Shown: piece by piece, positions 24,887 to 34,854 of the stretch
Layout of the letters: each line of letters opens with the position of its first letter
How positions within the stretch are numbered: position 1 is the stretch's first letter
The notes under the pieces: generated by a model
Databases searched by the model: none
What the model was told of the DNA's origin: nothing
What the model saw: the letters and a program-made list of their open reading frames with translations, nothing else
From: Cedecea lapagei
GTDB taxonomy: Bacteria; Pseudomonadota; Gammaproteobacteria; Enterobacterales; Enterobacteriaceae
Direction: 5' to 3'
NCBI RefSeq assembly: GCF_900635955.1
Contig: NZ_LR134201.1
Span: forward strand, 3,596,001 to 3,660,000
DNA: 64,000 bases
Position numbers and translations under genes: made by a program

Positions 24887-26386
24887 TCAGGCAACATCTT
24901 TCAGCGAAGGTAATTTAGCTACCATACGCAGTGAAACCGTCAGGCCTTCCAGCTGGAAGTGTGGACGGAGGAAGAACTTCGCCTGGTAATAACCCGGGTT
25001 ACCTTCAACATCCTCAACCACCACTTCGGCTGCGGCCAGAGGGCGACGAGCTTTGGTTTCCTGTGAAGAGTTCGCCGGGTCACCGTCCACGTAGTTCATC
25101 ACCCAGTTGTTCAGCCAGCGCTGCATATCTTCACGCTCTTTGAAGGAGCCGATCTTGTCGCGCACGATGCACTTCAGGTAATGCGCGAAGCGCGAGCAGG
25201 CGAACAGATAAGGCAAACGTGCAGACAGGTTGGCGTTTGCCGTTGCGTCCGGATCGTAGTATTCAGCAGGCTTCTGCAGCGACTGGGCGCCAATAAACGC
25301 CGCATAGTCGGTGTTTTTACGGTGCACCAGCGGAATAAAACCGTTTTTAGCCAGCTCGGCTTCGCGACGGTCAGAAATAGCAATTTCGGTTGGGCATTTC
25401 ATATCCACACCGCCATCGTCGGTCGGGAAGGTGTGGCACGGAAGATCTTCCACCACGCCGCCGCTTTCCACGCCGCGAATCATGGTGCACCAGCCGTAAT
25501 GTTTGAATGAACGGTTGATGTTCACCGCCATCGCATAGGCCGCGTTAGACCAGACGTACTTGCTGTGATCGGCGCCGTCGGTGGTCTCTTCGAAGTTAAA
25601 GTCATCGACCGGATTGGTATTGATGCCGTACGGCAGACGCGCCAGGAAGCGCGGCATCGCCAGGCCGATGTAACGAGAATCCTCAGACTGGCGCAGCGAG
25701 TTCCAGGCCGCATATTCCAGGTTTTGGGTAAAGATTTTCGTCAGATCGCGTGGGTTAGCCAGCTCCTGCCAGGAGTCCATCTGCATCACAGACGGCGCCG
25801 CACCGGTGATAAACGGCATATGGGCAGAGGCGGCCACTTTGCCGATGGAAGAGAGCAGATCCACGTCCGGGGCGCTGTGGTCGAAATGGTAGTCCGCCAC
25901 CAGGCAGCCATAAGGTTCGCCGCCGAGCTGACCATACTCTTCTTCATAGATTTGCTTAAACAGCGGGCTCTGATCCCAGGCAATCCCTTTATAGCGCTTC
26001 ATATTGCGGCGCAGATCGTTTTTAGAGATGTCCATAAAGCGCAGCTTCAGCTTTTCATCCGTCTCGGTGTTGTACACGAGATAGTGCAAACCGCGCCACG
26101 CGCTTTCAAGGCGCTGGAACTCTTCATGATGCAGGATCAGGTTGATCTGCTCGGAGAGCTTCATGTCGATTTCAGCGATGATAGCCGCGATGTTTTTATA
26201 GGCGTCATCGGCCATGGTGATCGAGGTGCTTAGCGCCTGCTCTGCCAGGGTTTTGACCGCCATTTCCACCGCAGATTTCGCCTGATCGGACTTCGGCTTA
26301 AATTCGCGGGTCAGTAAAGCGCTAAAATCGCTTTGGGTGGTGGCCTGCGCGGCGGCCTGTTTAGTTGTTTCTGCTTGAGTAGCCAT
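24887..26386 (-). CDS. tssC: T6SS sheath large subunit TssC (VipB)
   Basis: 499 residues, full length: LHYLVYNTETDEKLKLRFMD, DQSPLFKQIYEEEYGQLGG, FGCLVADY-type segment EPYGCLVADYHFDHSAPDVD, and the C-terminal AEVVVEDVEGNPGYYQAKFF. TssB and TssC polymerise into the contractile sheath around the Hcp tube. It follows tssB by 15 bases and shares its transcript. Confidence 0.96.
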   Translation of the reverse strand: MATQAETTKQAAAQATTQSDFSALLTREFKPKSDQAKSAVEMAVKTLAEQALSTSITMADDAYKNIAAIIAEIDMKLSEQINLILHHEEFQRLESAWRGLHYLVYNTETDEKLKLRFMDISKNDLRRNMKRYKGIAWDQSPLFKQIYEEEYGQLGGEPYGCLVADYHFDHSAPDVDLLSSIGKVAASAHMPFITGAAPSVMQMDSWQELANPRDLTKIFTQNLEYAAWNSLRQSEDSRYIGLAMPRFLARLPYGINTNPVDDFNFEETTDGADHSKYVWSNAAYAMAVNINRSFKHYGWCTMIRGVESGGVVEDLPCHTFPTDDGGVDMKCPTEIAISDRREAELAKNGFIPLVHRKNTDYAAFIGAQSLQKPAEYYDPDATANANLSARLPYLFACSRFAHYLKCIVRDKIGSFKEREDMQRWLNNWVMNYVDGDPANSSQETKARRPLAAAEVVVEDVEGNPGYYQAKFFLRPHFQLEGLTVSLRMVAKLPSLKDVA

Positions 26387-26401
26387 TATTCTCTCTCTTC
26401 A

Positions 26402-26926
26402 TCACTTTTGGGACGTGGCTTCATCAGCCTGTTTTGGCTTTGGCGACGAAGCCAGCGTGTTCAGCAGCGACTTATCGTTCAGCACTTTCATCACCAGACT
26501 TTCCGCCCCGGCTTTACCGTCCATATAGGTCTGCAGGTTGGCAAGCTGGGTTCTCGCCTCCAGCAGCTGCGATAAGGAATCCACCTTGCGGGCAATCGCA
26601 TCCGGCGCGAAATCGTCCATGCTGTCGAAGGTCATATCGACCATCAGCTGCCCTTCGCCCGTCAGGGTGTTAGGGACAGCGAACGCGACGCGCGGACGCA
26701 TAGCTTTCATGCGCTCGTCGAAGTTATCGATATCGATGCTGAGGAATTTCCTGTCGGCGACAGGCGGCAGCGGCTCAAGCGGCTTACCGGACAGATCGGC
26801 CAGTACGCCCATGACAAACGGCAGCTCAATTTTCTTTTCACTGCCATAAATTTCCACGTCGTACTCGATCTGCACGCGCGGCGCACGGTTACGTGCGATG
26901 AATTTTTGCGAATTGCTTTTGCTCAT
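26402..26926 (-). CDS. tssB: T6SS sheath small subunit TssB (VipA)
   Basis: 174 residues from ATG 26926 (an upstream TTG would add three). Opens SKSNSQKFIARNRAPRVQIE and contains the conserved ELPFVMGVLADLSG and the ClpV-recognised helix region near the C-terminus (LRTQLANL-like EARTQLANLQTYMDGKAGAE). Partner of TssC. Upstream, where a T6SS operon would normally begin or follow clpV, stand four fimbrial genes on the same strand. Confidence 0.96.
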   Translation of the reverse strand: MSKSNSQKFIARNRAPRVQIEYDVEIYGSEKKIELPFVMGVLADLSGKPLEPLPPVADRKFLSIDIDNFDERMKAMRPRVAFAVPNTLTGEGQLMVDMTFDSMDDFAPDAIARKVDSLSQLLEARTQLANLQTYMDGKAGAESLVMKVLNDKSLLNTLASSPKPKQADEATSQK

Positions 26927-27012
26927 AGTAGTCAATACTCTTTAATAACCGTTTATGGATAAACCGTCGTTTGTTTGATGGTTAACGTTCAAATAGTCAG
27001 CAAGCCTCCCTG

Positions 27013-27600
27013 TTATTTATAAACAAGCTCAACCCCCGCTACGGCATGTACCCGGCCCGCAGTTACGGTCGAATTTCCTTTTGCGTAATAGCTCGCTATA
27101 AAACGGTGGCTTAATGGGTCAGCCATGGCGGAAATGACGTAGTCCTGCCCTGTGTCAGCATTATCAATAATGACCTGCGAACTATTTTCTTTACGCAATC
27201 TAATCTGCACAGCGTTGCTTAGGTCGTCTCCGGTGTTATTCACCAGGTTACCCGTGTCGATATCGGCTGCGGACATTGCGCTATTAAAAAATACCGTGAT
27301 CGTTCGACTGGCCGGGCAATCCTTTAGCGTAATATCAAACGGCACGCTGCCGGCTTCGCTGCCGTCGCGGCTCAGCGTGGCCACGGCAACACGCGGAAGC
27401 GTAACAATCTCGTTGCTGCTGGCGTTGTTAATCGCCACAGTGCAGGTTTCATCGGTGTAATTACCGGTAAAAAATACGTCTATCGAACAGTCGGTTAAAC
27501 AGGCATTCGCCGAAGCGAAAACCTGGCTCCCGACCAGGGCCGCATAAAAGATGCCACGTAATGTGCTGCGTCCCGCAGTGCTACGATTAATTAATGACAT
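27013..27600 (-). CDS. Minor fimbrial subunit of the T6SS-embedded fimbria
   Basis: 195 residues, exported (hydrophobic N-terminal segment about 13-30). Pilin-like: a donor-strand-type N-terminus (IDVFFTGNYTDETCTVAINN), a disulfide pair (CTVA and LKDCPASRT), and the C-terminal VHAVAGVELVYK with the penultimate Tyr recognised by chaperones. It overlaps the usher end by 10 bases. Its length suggests a tip or adaptor subunit rather than a two-domain adhesin; a 331-residue adhesin-like gene lies in the other T6SS arm. Confidence 0.85.
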   Translation of the reverse strand: MSLINRSTAGRSTLRGIFYAALVGSQVFASANACLTDCSIDVFFTGNYTDETCTVAINNASSNEIVTLPRVAVATLSRDGSEAGSVPFDITLKDCPASRTITVFFNSAMSAADIDTGNLVNNTGDDLSNAVQIRLRKENSSQVIIDNADTGQDYVISAMADPLSHRFIASYYAKGNSTVTAGRVHAVAGVELVYK

Positions 27601-30227
27601 AGGACCTCTACCTGCGTTACCGAGCCACGCGAGCTTTTAATTTTATTGGCAATATTGCTGTCTGCATAAATGGTGCAGAGGCGTTGACCCGAAGCACTTT
27701 TTAAATACAGATTACTTTTCTCTGCCTGCCAGCCTCGAATAAAGGCCATGCCGCCCTGACCAATAATGCCGAGACTGCTGTCACGCTCATCGTAAACATC
27801 CATACCGATAGGCAATGGCTGCCCTTTGCGATCTCTTACGAAAAGCACAACCGGCTCGCCAACGAGGGTCTTGACGTTAACTTTTACCGCCGCCCCCATG
27901 CGCGGAATAACCGTATTTTCACTTTCCAGCACGTCTACCGTGTCCGGCAGGCCGCGGGTATTAACCGCGACGATATTTTCGCGGTACGGCGTCAGAGAAG
28001 GCACGATGGCAAAACCGTTGGCGTCAATTCTTGAGCCATAGCCGTTAAGCAGGGTGGCGCCTTCCGCCCCTTCCGCCTCAACGAGGGCAAACGGATAATC
28101 CCCCAGCCGCGGGCCGGCGGTAATGCCGCCGCGATGCGCGATCAGGCTGCCGTTAGCCGAGAACGAAAGCTGGTTCGATTTGTTCCCTACGGATGCCGTG
28201 GATCCGAACTGCCCGAACGGCGAGTTGTAGTTCACGTTGCCGTTAAACACGCTGCGTGTGCCGGAGTTTCTGCCTTTATTCACCGCAGTCCCGATGCCGT
28301 AATTCAGCTCGTTCTGTTCGCCCTGGCTGCCGATAGCGTTCATCTGAAGCGCACTCCCGCCCTGATTGTCGTGGCTCACAGAGGAGTAAAGCGTGTTAAA
28401 GACCGGCTTATTGGTAATGCTGGTCTGTCCCAGCGGAACGCTGATGGAGAACATCACGTTATCGACATTCTCTCCGTCGCTGCTGTAAGCCCGTGATGCC
28501 GATATCGCCCAGGAGAAATAGCGCTCGGATTTGTTGTACGACAGCATGTACTGGCTGGTAGACGATCGATCGTCCCAGTAGCTGTAAAAGTTGCCTGATA
28601 GATTCAGGCGCGCGCCGTTCCACAGCGGCTGCCCGACGTTAACGGTAAAACGCTCCCTGGTCCGATAATCGACGATAAAATTGTCGTTTTTGGCGCCGTA
28701 GCGCTCCATAGCCGCATCACGCAGGCTATAAAACCCTTTTGAAGAGTAGCGATAGGCCGCAAGCGTAACGTCGGTGGAGGTGGCATCCAGATATTTACTG
28801 AAACCCACGTTATAGCTGTTGCCGCTGGAAACCCTTCCATTGCCAAGCTGGCTGCGGGCGCGGGTCACATCCATTGAAATCCCGCCCAGCGAGGTATTAA
28901 ACGCGTGGCCAATCCCCAGCGAGCTGTAGTTGTCGGCGAGCTGCCCGCCGCCGTACAGCGTGTACATGTTGCCAATACCGTACTGGTAAAAACCCTGCGC
29001 CACTCCCGGCTCTTCTTTCAGCGAGTCATCCTTCAGCTTGCCCACGGTCACGCCAAAACGTGAAATGCCATCGTGCAGCAGCATCGGCGGGGAGGAGAAG
29101 GGCACAACCTGGGTTCTCTGGCGGCCATCGGCTTCGGTAACGGTAACCTGCAGGTCACCGCCGTAGCCCATCGCGCCAATATCGCTAAGCTCAAAGGCGC
29201 CCGGCGGCACGGTGGTTTCATAGAGGATTTGACCACGCTGCCTGACCTGCACTTTTGCGTTGGTCTCCGCGAACCCACGCACCAGCGGGGTGTAGTAGCG
29301 GAAGCCATCCGGCAACATACGATCGTCGGACTGGAGCTGAACCCCGCGCACCGTCATGCTGTCGAACAGATCGCCGCTGGTCGTGCTATCGCCCAGCGTT
29401 AACTGGCTTTTTAAAGCGGGAATATCGCGCTGCAGATAGGTAAACAGAGACTGGCTTCTGGACGATTCACCGTCGGTCCAGGTGGTGTTAAACCGCTTAC
29501 GCAGACGCCAGTCGAAAAAATTCAGCCCCGTTAACAGGCCAAGGTTGCCGCTCACGGAATGGCCGTTTTGACCGTCAAAACGGTCACGGGTCTGCTGGAC
29601 GTAGATGTTCGAGTTATAGTCCACGAGCCCAACCGGCACGCCAGAATCCCACGTGTTCGGGTCGGTGTAGCCGCGAGGGAATTGCACCATAGAGGCCTGG
29701 GGGACAACCACATCAAGATGGAAGTCACCGGACTGATAATTAGCGCTGCCGCCGTCAACCCAGCGATCGATAGTGGTGCACTGCTTTTCGCTGCCCGGAT
29801 CGTCGCGGCCCCCGGCACCATCAAAAGGATCGTGAGAAATTTTAATGCCCATCTGGGCAAGCTGGCTTTGGCTCAGGCAGGGGACCGCGCCGCTGCTGCC
29901 CTCTACGGCCTTAAACAGAACCTTATACTGACCACGCGCCACACCGTTGACCGCAACCTGGATCTTATACTCGCCTGCCGGCGCCGGGTTTCCTTCGGCA
30001 TAGCGAGAAACATCTATGCTCTGTCCGTGGATAAAGGCGCTGTTAAACTTTACGCTTTCAGGACGAGAGCCCTCCTCATTTCGGACAGCCGGGATCGGGC
30101 TGTTTCCCTGTGCCAGCACGGAAAAACTCGCGCCTAAAGAAGCCATAAGGATATGGCGGACTGCAAACGCTATCTTCGATTCGCGAGTGACCTGTCGTAC
30201 ATATTTTTTGCTTTCTTTTAGTTTCAC
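27591..30227 (-). CDS. Fimbrial outer-membrane usher of the T6SS-embedded fimbria
   Basis: About 878 residues from GTG 30227 (GGGAG eight bases upstream); an ATG at 30260 is also in frame. After a long signal region come the usher N-terminal domain (SVKFNSAFIHGQSIDVSRYA), the beta-barrel with GVQLQSDDRMLPDGFRYYTP, the plug region and two C-terminal domains ending in a Cys (QVEVLCH). It secretes and polymerises the pilins delivered by the adjacent chaperone. Intact and full length. Confidence 0.92.
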   Translation of the reverse strand: MKLKESKKYVRQVTRESKIAFAVRHILMASLGASFSVLAQGNSPIPAVRNEEGSRPESVKFNSAFIHGQSIDVSRYAEGNPAPAGEYKIQVAVNGVARGQYKVLFKAVEGSSGAVPCLSQSQLAQMGIKISHDPFDGAGGRDDPGSEKQCTTIDRWVDGGSANYQSGDFHLDVVVPQASMVQFPRGYTDPNTWDSGVPVGLVDYNSNIYVQQTRDRFDGQNGHSVSGNLGLLTGLNFFDWRLRKRFNTTWTDGESSRSQSLFTYLQRDIPALKSQLTLGDSTTSGDLFDSMTVRGVQLQSDDRMLPDGFRYYTPLVRGFAETNAKVQVRQRGQILYETTVPPGAFELSDIGAMGYGGDLQVTVTEADGRQRTQVVPFSSPPMLLHDGISRFGVTVGKLKDDSLKEEPGVAQGFYQYGIGNMYTLYGGGQLADNYSSLGIGHAFNTSLGGISMDVTRARSQLGNGRVSSGNSYNVGFSKYLDATSTDVTLAAYRYSSKGFYSLRDAAMERYGAKNDNFIVDYRTRERFTVNVGQPLWNGARLNLSGNFYSYWDDRSSTSQYMLSYNKSERYFSWAISASRAYSSDGENVDNVMFSISVPLGQTSITNKPVFNTLYSSVSHDNQGGSALQMNAIGSQGEQNELNYGIGTAVNKGRNSGTRSVFNGNVNYNSPFGQFGSTASVGNKSNQLSFSANGSLIAHRGGITAGPRLGDYPFALVEAEGAEGATLLNGYGSRIDANGFAIVPSLTPYRENIVAVNTRGLPDTVDVLESENTVIPRMGAAVKVNVKTLVGEPVVLFVRDRKGQPLPIGMDVYDERDSSLGIIGQGGMAFIRGWQAEKSNLYLKSASGQRLCTIYADSNIANKIKSSRGSVTQVEVLCH

Positions 30228-30310
30228 GTCCCTGACTCCCTGACCACAAAGCGTAAGCATCCCGCTTTAACTTAAAAGCATTTCAGACCCAGTTGAAAAA
30301 CGGATGAGAT

Positions 30311-31084
30311 TTATTTCTGCTTTCTTTCCAGCGTTAGCTTATTTCCCGCAGCGGGTAGCAAGCGATATTCAATTACGCTGCCATAATCATTAATTAAACG
30401 CACCGTCGCGCTAGCGAACGCGCCGGATAAAGCACCTTTATGTAGAGGCGCAAACTCTTTACTGCTAAACGGGGCAATCATATCAACGGACAGCGGCTGT
30501 TTTGCCGAGCCGGATTCCACCGATGCACTGTCAAAAGAGAAATAATATGGAGTAGGATTGGTGACTTTAATGCCTTTTGCTGCCCCCATATTCTCCCATG
30601 TCAATTTATCAACCTCACCTAAGCTACTATTTTTCAATACTGCCGGGCGGTAAAATATTTTAATTCGGGTACGGAACGCCAGCTCCAGATGATCGGTTTC
30701 TTTAGCCGATTCTTTCATCGGCGGGATCTCTAACAGGTTGAACCAAAAAACAGACTCGCGATCCTGAGGCAGGGTCATGCCGTTGTAAATCAGGCGAACA
30801 CTCTGCCCCTTGCCCGGCTCAACGCGGTACACCGGAGGCGTGGCGGCAAAAGGAACTTTGATCTTATTAATGTCTTCATTCGTGCCGCCATCATCCACCC
30901 AGACCTGCACCAGCAAAGGGATCGTACCTTTATTGGTGGTGCGTACCGTCTGCTCTCTTTCATCACCGGGGAATATAATACGAGTGCCAGATATCGTCAT
31001 CCCGGAAAACGCCGCCTGGGAGACGGTTAGCAGGAAAATAAATACAGCTGTTAGTTTTAAAGATATTGCATGTTTATATTTCAT
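30311..31084 (-). CDS. Periplasmic fimbrial chaperone of the T6SS-embedded fimbria
   Basis: 257 residues from ATG 31084, which begins a signal peptide. PapD-like: strand A1 MTISGTRIIFPGDEREQTVR, the signature region PLLVQVWVDDGG, FAATPPVYRVEPGKGQSVRL, ESVFWFNLLEIPP, and RIKIFYRP. Donates a beta-strand to pilin subunits and hands them to the usher. About 100 bases after the major pilin gene, past two hairpins. Confidence 0.93.
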   Translation of the reverse strand: MKYKHAISLKLTAVFIFLLTVSQAAFSGMTISGTRIIFPGDEREQTVRTTNKGTIPLLVQVWVDDGGTNEDINKIKVPFAATPPVYRVEPGKGQSVRLIYNGMTLPQDRESVFWFNLLEIPPMKESAKETDHLELAFRTRIKIFYRPAVLKNSSLGEVDKLTWENMGAAKGIKVTNPTPYYFSFDSASVESGSAKQPLSVDMIAPFSSKEFAPLHKGALSGAFASATVRLINDYGSVIEYRLLPAAGNKLTLERKQK

Positions 31085-31139
31085 AGCACGGCCTTGCGCG
31101 TATAACATCCCACCTGAAATGAAAACAGGTTTTATTAAT

Positions 31140-31183
31140 GGGGCGATTTCTCGCCCCTAACTTCAAGTGACAGGCAAACCTGT
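31140..31183 (-). terminator. Tandem hairpins after the major pilin gene
   Basis: A 7-bp perfect stem ggggcga / tcgcccc (31140-31157) and a 5-bp stem acagg / cctgt (31170-31183) abut the pilin stop. Such structures let a pilin message accumulate over chaperone and usher messages. Confidence 0.6.
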
Positions 31184-31716
31184 TATGGGTAAGCCAGGGT
31201 GTAGTTAGCTATAGCCTTAACCTGACCTGCGGTGGTGGCAGCAGTCGCGTAGTAACCACCGTAGTAACGCATAGTGGCTTTACCGCCAGTCACTGGAGCC
31301 GGCGCACCGGTTTCGCCCAGCTTCAGCTGCTGCTCGTCGGAGTTGTACAGACGAACTTCAACGTTATTTGCACTGTTGGTCGTTGCGCTGTTGGTCAGGT
31401 TACCGGTCTGGCTGTTCACACCGCTGCTGCCGATAGCTTCGAAGTGAGCAGCCACCTGGGTGATACCCTCTGGGCAGTTTTCAACGTTCAGATCGAAACC
31501 TTTAGAACCGGCGACATCACCCACTTTGGCGAGAGTCTGAATGGCGACTTTAGGCAGCTGAACCTGACGATCCACGGAATCGCTGGCGATGGTGCAGGTA
31601 TCGGCGACCAGTTCACCGTTGAAGGTAACAGTACCCTGAGTTTCATTCGCCGCCAGAGCAGAGGTTGATACTGCAGCCAAAGCCATGGCGCACAGCGTCA
31701 TTTTAAATTTATGCAT
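31183..31716 (-). CDS. Major fimbrial subunit of the T6SS-embedded fimbria
   Basis: 177 residues. Signal peptide about 1-22 (ALA-A), then a FimA/PapA-type pilin: TQGTVTFNGELVADTCTIAS, a second Cys in VENCPEGITQ, and a C-terminal GQVKAIANYTLAYP. First gene of the four fimbrial genes and, with a 75-base gap, directly downstream of clpV on the same strand, so pilin production is likely tied to T6SS transcription. Confidence 0.92.
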   Translation of the reverse strand: MHKFKMTLCAMALAAVSTSALAANETQGTVTFNGELVADTCTIASDSVDRQVQLPKVAIQTLAKVGDVAGSKGFDLNVENCPEGITQVAAHFEAIGSSGVNSQTGNLTNSATTNSANNVEVRLYNSDEQQLKLGETGAPAPVTGGKATMRYYGGYYATAATTAGQVKAIANYTLAYP

Positions 31717-31790
31717 GATATAATTCCCTATATTTCAGTAAGTAAAAACCAGAAAGAGATATAAATAACTGTTGATGTAACTTCCTTAAA

Positions 31791-34487
31791 TTACGCGGTT
31801 GGCAACTCCTCCATTTGTTGGATAATTTCAATGCCTTTTTCATGTGAATAAACCACACGCATGGCCACATTTTTATTTTGTGCAGCTGCTGCGCTAGTCG
31901 AATTTAAGATAGCTACGCCAACTTTCGGCAAAATGTTTTTCTCAATAAAGCGGATCAGCATCCTTGCGCCGGTTTCCGCTACCGGACACTGCTCCACGAC
32001 GTGCTGTACCAGTTCTTCGCTGAAACTTAAATCAAGCTCATAATTCGCCATCGCGCGTTCAGCAATGCGGTTCAGGTGAATATTTACAATATGCTGGAGC
32101 GACGATGTCGCCAGCGGTAAATAAGGTATGACGGTGACCCTGCCTAAAAATGCCGCCGGGAAGACCTTGAGCAACGCGGGCTGAATGACCTTTAACAAAC
32201 TCTCTTCGTCCGGCAGGGTGTCGGGGTCAGCGCAGGCGCTGCTGATAATGTCGCTGCCGGTATTGCTGGTCAGCAATATAATGGTGTTGCGAAAATCAAT
32301 CTGTCTCCCCTCACCGTCTTCCATCGCCCCTTTATCAAAGACCTGGAAGAACAGTTCATGCACGTCGGAGTGCGCTTTTTCCACCTCATCCAGCAGAATG
32401 ACGCTGTAGGGTTTACGCCTGACGGCCTCGGTTAACACCCCGCCCTCACCATAGCCGACATAGCCAGGAGGTGACCCCTTCAGGGAAGAGACGGTATGAG
32501 CCTCCTGGTATTCGCTCATGTTAATGGTGATAAGGTTTTGCTCTCCGCCATACAGCTGGCTGGCAATCGCTAAAGCCGTCTCGGTTTTACCGACCCCGGA
32601 AGGCCCCACCAGCATAAAGACGCCAAACGGTTTTTTCGGATCAGCCAGCCCTGCGCGGGCGGTCTGAATGCTCTGGCTCAGGCATTCCAGCGCGTACTGC
32701 TGCCCAATCACGCGCTCGGCCAGCCGCTGCGGCAGCTCCATCACCGCGCTAACGTCATCTTTCAGTACCTGGCCCACCGGGATCCCCGTCCAGTTCGCCA
32801 CTATCGAAGCGACGACATCGGCGTTGACCTCGGCCTGAACCAGCGGCTGCTCGCCGCGTATTTCGCTCAGCGTGGCCTCAAGCTCACCTAAACGCTGCTG
32901 CAGATAAGCAACCTTTTCCGTCTCAAGCACCTCGGTATCTTCGACCGTCGCGGCAAGAAGCTGCTGACGAGTGTCGATAATACTGGCCACGAGTTCACAC
33001 TCCTGCCCCCAGCGGCTGCCCAGGATCTGCGCGTTTTCGGCGTGTTCGGAAATCGCGTTCTGGATAGGCTCTCTGCGCTTATCATCTTCTTTCCCGAAGC
33101 CGATGGCTTTTTCAAGCAGCGACAGTTCGGCCTGAGCTGACTCACTGTGGAACTTCAGCATCTGCAGCTCAGCCGGCGGCGCATGCTGCGCCACGGCGAC
33201 TCGGGCGCAGGCGGTATCCAGCAGGCTGATGGCCTTATCGGGCAGCTGGCGGGCCGGAATATAGCGGTGTGAGAGCCTGACGGCAGCGCGGATCGCTTCA
33301 TCCATAATCCACACGCCGTGGTGCTTCTCCAGCACCGGCAAAAGTCCGCGTACCATCGCAATCGCCAACGCTTCTGAAGGCTCTTCCACCTGCAGGACCT
33401 GAAAACGGCGCGTCAGGGCAGGATCTTTCTCAATATGGCGTTTGAACTCGCTCCAGGTGGTTGCGCCAATCGTGCGCAGCTGCCCGCGAGCCAGCATCGG
33501 CTTCATCAGGTTTGCAGCATCGCCGGTGCCGGCGTTACCGCCAGCCCCCACTAGGGTATGGACTTCGTCAATAAACAGGATGACGGGCTCCGCTGAATTA
33601 ACCGCCTCTTCCAGCACGGCTTTCAGGCGAGCCTCAAATTCCCCTTTCATGCTGGCCCCTGCGGAGAGGGCGACAACATCCAGCGTAAGCAGGCGAACGT
33701 TTTGCAGAGAAGGAGGAACGTCACCAGCCGCAATGGCTAGCGCGAGCCCTTCCACTACCGCCGTTTTACCGACCCCGGCTTCACCGGTGAGCAGCGGGTT
33801 GTTCTGACGGCGGCGCAGCAGGATATCGACCATGGTGTTGATCTCTTTATCGCGCCCCAGAACGGGATCGATTTTCCCCTCTCGCGCCAGCGCCGTGAGA
33901 TCGGTTGAATATTGCGCCAGCCCGCCGCTCTGGCTGCTTCCCATCGCGTTGCTCGCTTCGCCAGGCACGCCGGCTTCACCTGACACCGCGGCGCCACCGG
34001 CCAGGTCATTTTGCTCGGCAGACTCCCGGGTGATGTAGCCAAGATCCTTGCTTAAATGCTCCAGCGGGATCTTTTCAAACGCCGGCGAGATAGCAAACAG
34101 CGCACGACGTAGCTCCATCGTCGTCAGCAAGGCAATCAACAAGTGGCCGCTGCGGATGCAGGTGTTATGGCACTCCAGGCTGGCAAATACCCACGAGCGC
34201 TCAATAGCCAGCTCAATGTGGTAAGAGAAATCAGAGATAGCGCTGGCGCCCGCGGGCAGACGAGTCAGCGCCTGAGAGAAATCGCGCTCCAGCATTTCAG
34301 CATCCAGCTCAAAGTGCCGAATGATGTGCCGAATGTCGCTGTCCTGCTGCTGGTATACCTGATTTAACCAGTGCACCAGTTCAACATAGGGATTACCGCG
34401 TAATTTACACAGCGTTGTGGCGCTCTCTACGCCTTTAAACAAGATGGTATTTAGCTTACCGAATAGGTTTTTTCTGGTTATCGCCAC
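31791..34487 (-). CDS. clpV: T6SS sheath-recycling AAA+ ATPase ClpV (TssH)
   Basis: 898 residues. N-domain (about 1-160), AAA1 with Walker A GEAGVGKTAVVEG and Walker B VILFIDEVHTLVGAGG, a ClpB-like middle domain, AAA2 with Walker A GPSGVGKTETALA and pore motif GYVGYGEGG, and a C-terminal domain. It unfolds contracted TssBC sheaths so they can be reused. First gene of the left arm, divergent from tssF. Full length, no defects seen. Confidence 0.96.
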   Translation of the reverse strand: MAITRKNLFGKLNTILFKGVESATTLCKLRGNPYVELVHWLNQVYQQQDSDIRHIIRHFELDAEMLERDFSQALTRLPAGASAISDFSYHIELAIERSWVFASLECHNTCIRSGHLLIALLTTMELRRALFAISPAFEKIPLEHLSKDLGYITRESAEQNDLAGGAAVSGEAGVPGEASNAMGSSQSGGLAQYSTDLTALAREGKIDPVLGRDKEINTMVDILLRRRQNNPLLTGEAGVGKTAVVEGLALAIAAGDVPPSLQNVRLLTLDVVALSAGASMKGEFEARLKAVLEEAVNSAEPVILFIDEVHTLVGAGGNAGTGDAANLMKPMLARGQLRTIGATTWSEFKRHIEKDPALTRRFQVLQVEEPSEALAIAMVRGLLPVLEKHHGVWIMDEAIRAAVRLSHRYIPARQLPDKAISLLDTACARVAVAQHAPPAELQMLKFHSESAQAELSLLEKAIGFGKEDDKRREPIQNAISEHAENAQILGSRWGQECELVASIIDTRQQLLAATVEDTEVLETEKVAYLQQRLGELEATLSEIRGEQPLVQAEVNADVVASIVANWTGIPVGQVLKDDVSAVMELPQRLAERVIGQQYALECLSQSIQTARAGLADPKKPFGVFMLVGPSGVGKTETALAIASQLYGGEQNLITINMSEYQEAHTVSSLKGSPPGYVGYGEGGVLTEAVRRKPYSVILLDEVEKAHSDVHELFFQVFDKGAMEDGEGRQIDFRNTIILLTSNTGSDIISSACADPDTLPDEESLLKVIQPALLKVFPAAFLGRVTVIPYLPLATSSLQHIVNIHLNRIAERAMANYELDLSFSEELVQHVVEQCPVAETGARMLIRFIEKNILPKVGVAILNSTSAAAAQNKNVAMRVVYSHEKGIEIIQQMEELPTA

Positions 34488-34854
34488 GTTAAAACTCGCC
34501 CTGTTTTAATTCGATGATTCGATTGTTTTATATATCCACTTATCCACATGGATCAGAGAGCCGAAACAACGCATCAAGCGCATCACGGAACGTTACTTGC
34601 GGTGCATGGTAATTAACAAAAATAAAAATAAAAACCCTTCAAAGCAGACATTCAGAGTTTTAAGAATTACGCCCGAAAGCCATTCTTAAATTAGCTAAAA
34701 CGCATGTCGCAGGCATACGAAAATTTAACGTTTACTTTTAGAATCAGGCTCACAAACAGAAGAAACGGTCCGAAATAAAGATTCTTTCTGGCTTCAGGCA
34801 TTAATCTCCAGCACGGCAATAAAATATTTGCTGTATTAATTGACAGGGTGACAA
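34488..34854. promoter_or_regulatory. Divergent promoter region of the two T6SS arms
   Basis: 367 bases between clpV (leftward) and tssF (rightward), AT-rich and without an ORF. It must carry the divergent promoters that start both arms. I could not identify a convincing sigma-54 site or regulator box by eye. A RBS AGGGTG precedes the GTG start of tssF. Confidence 0.6.
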
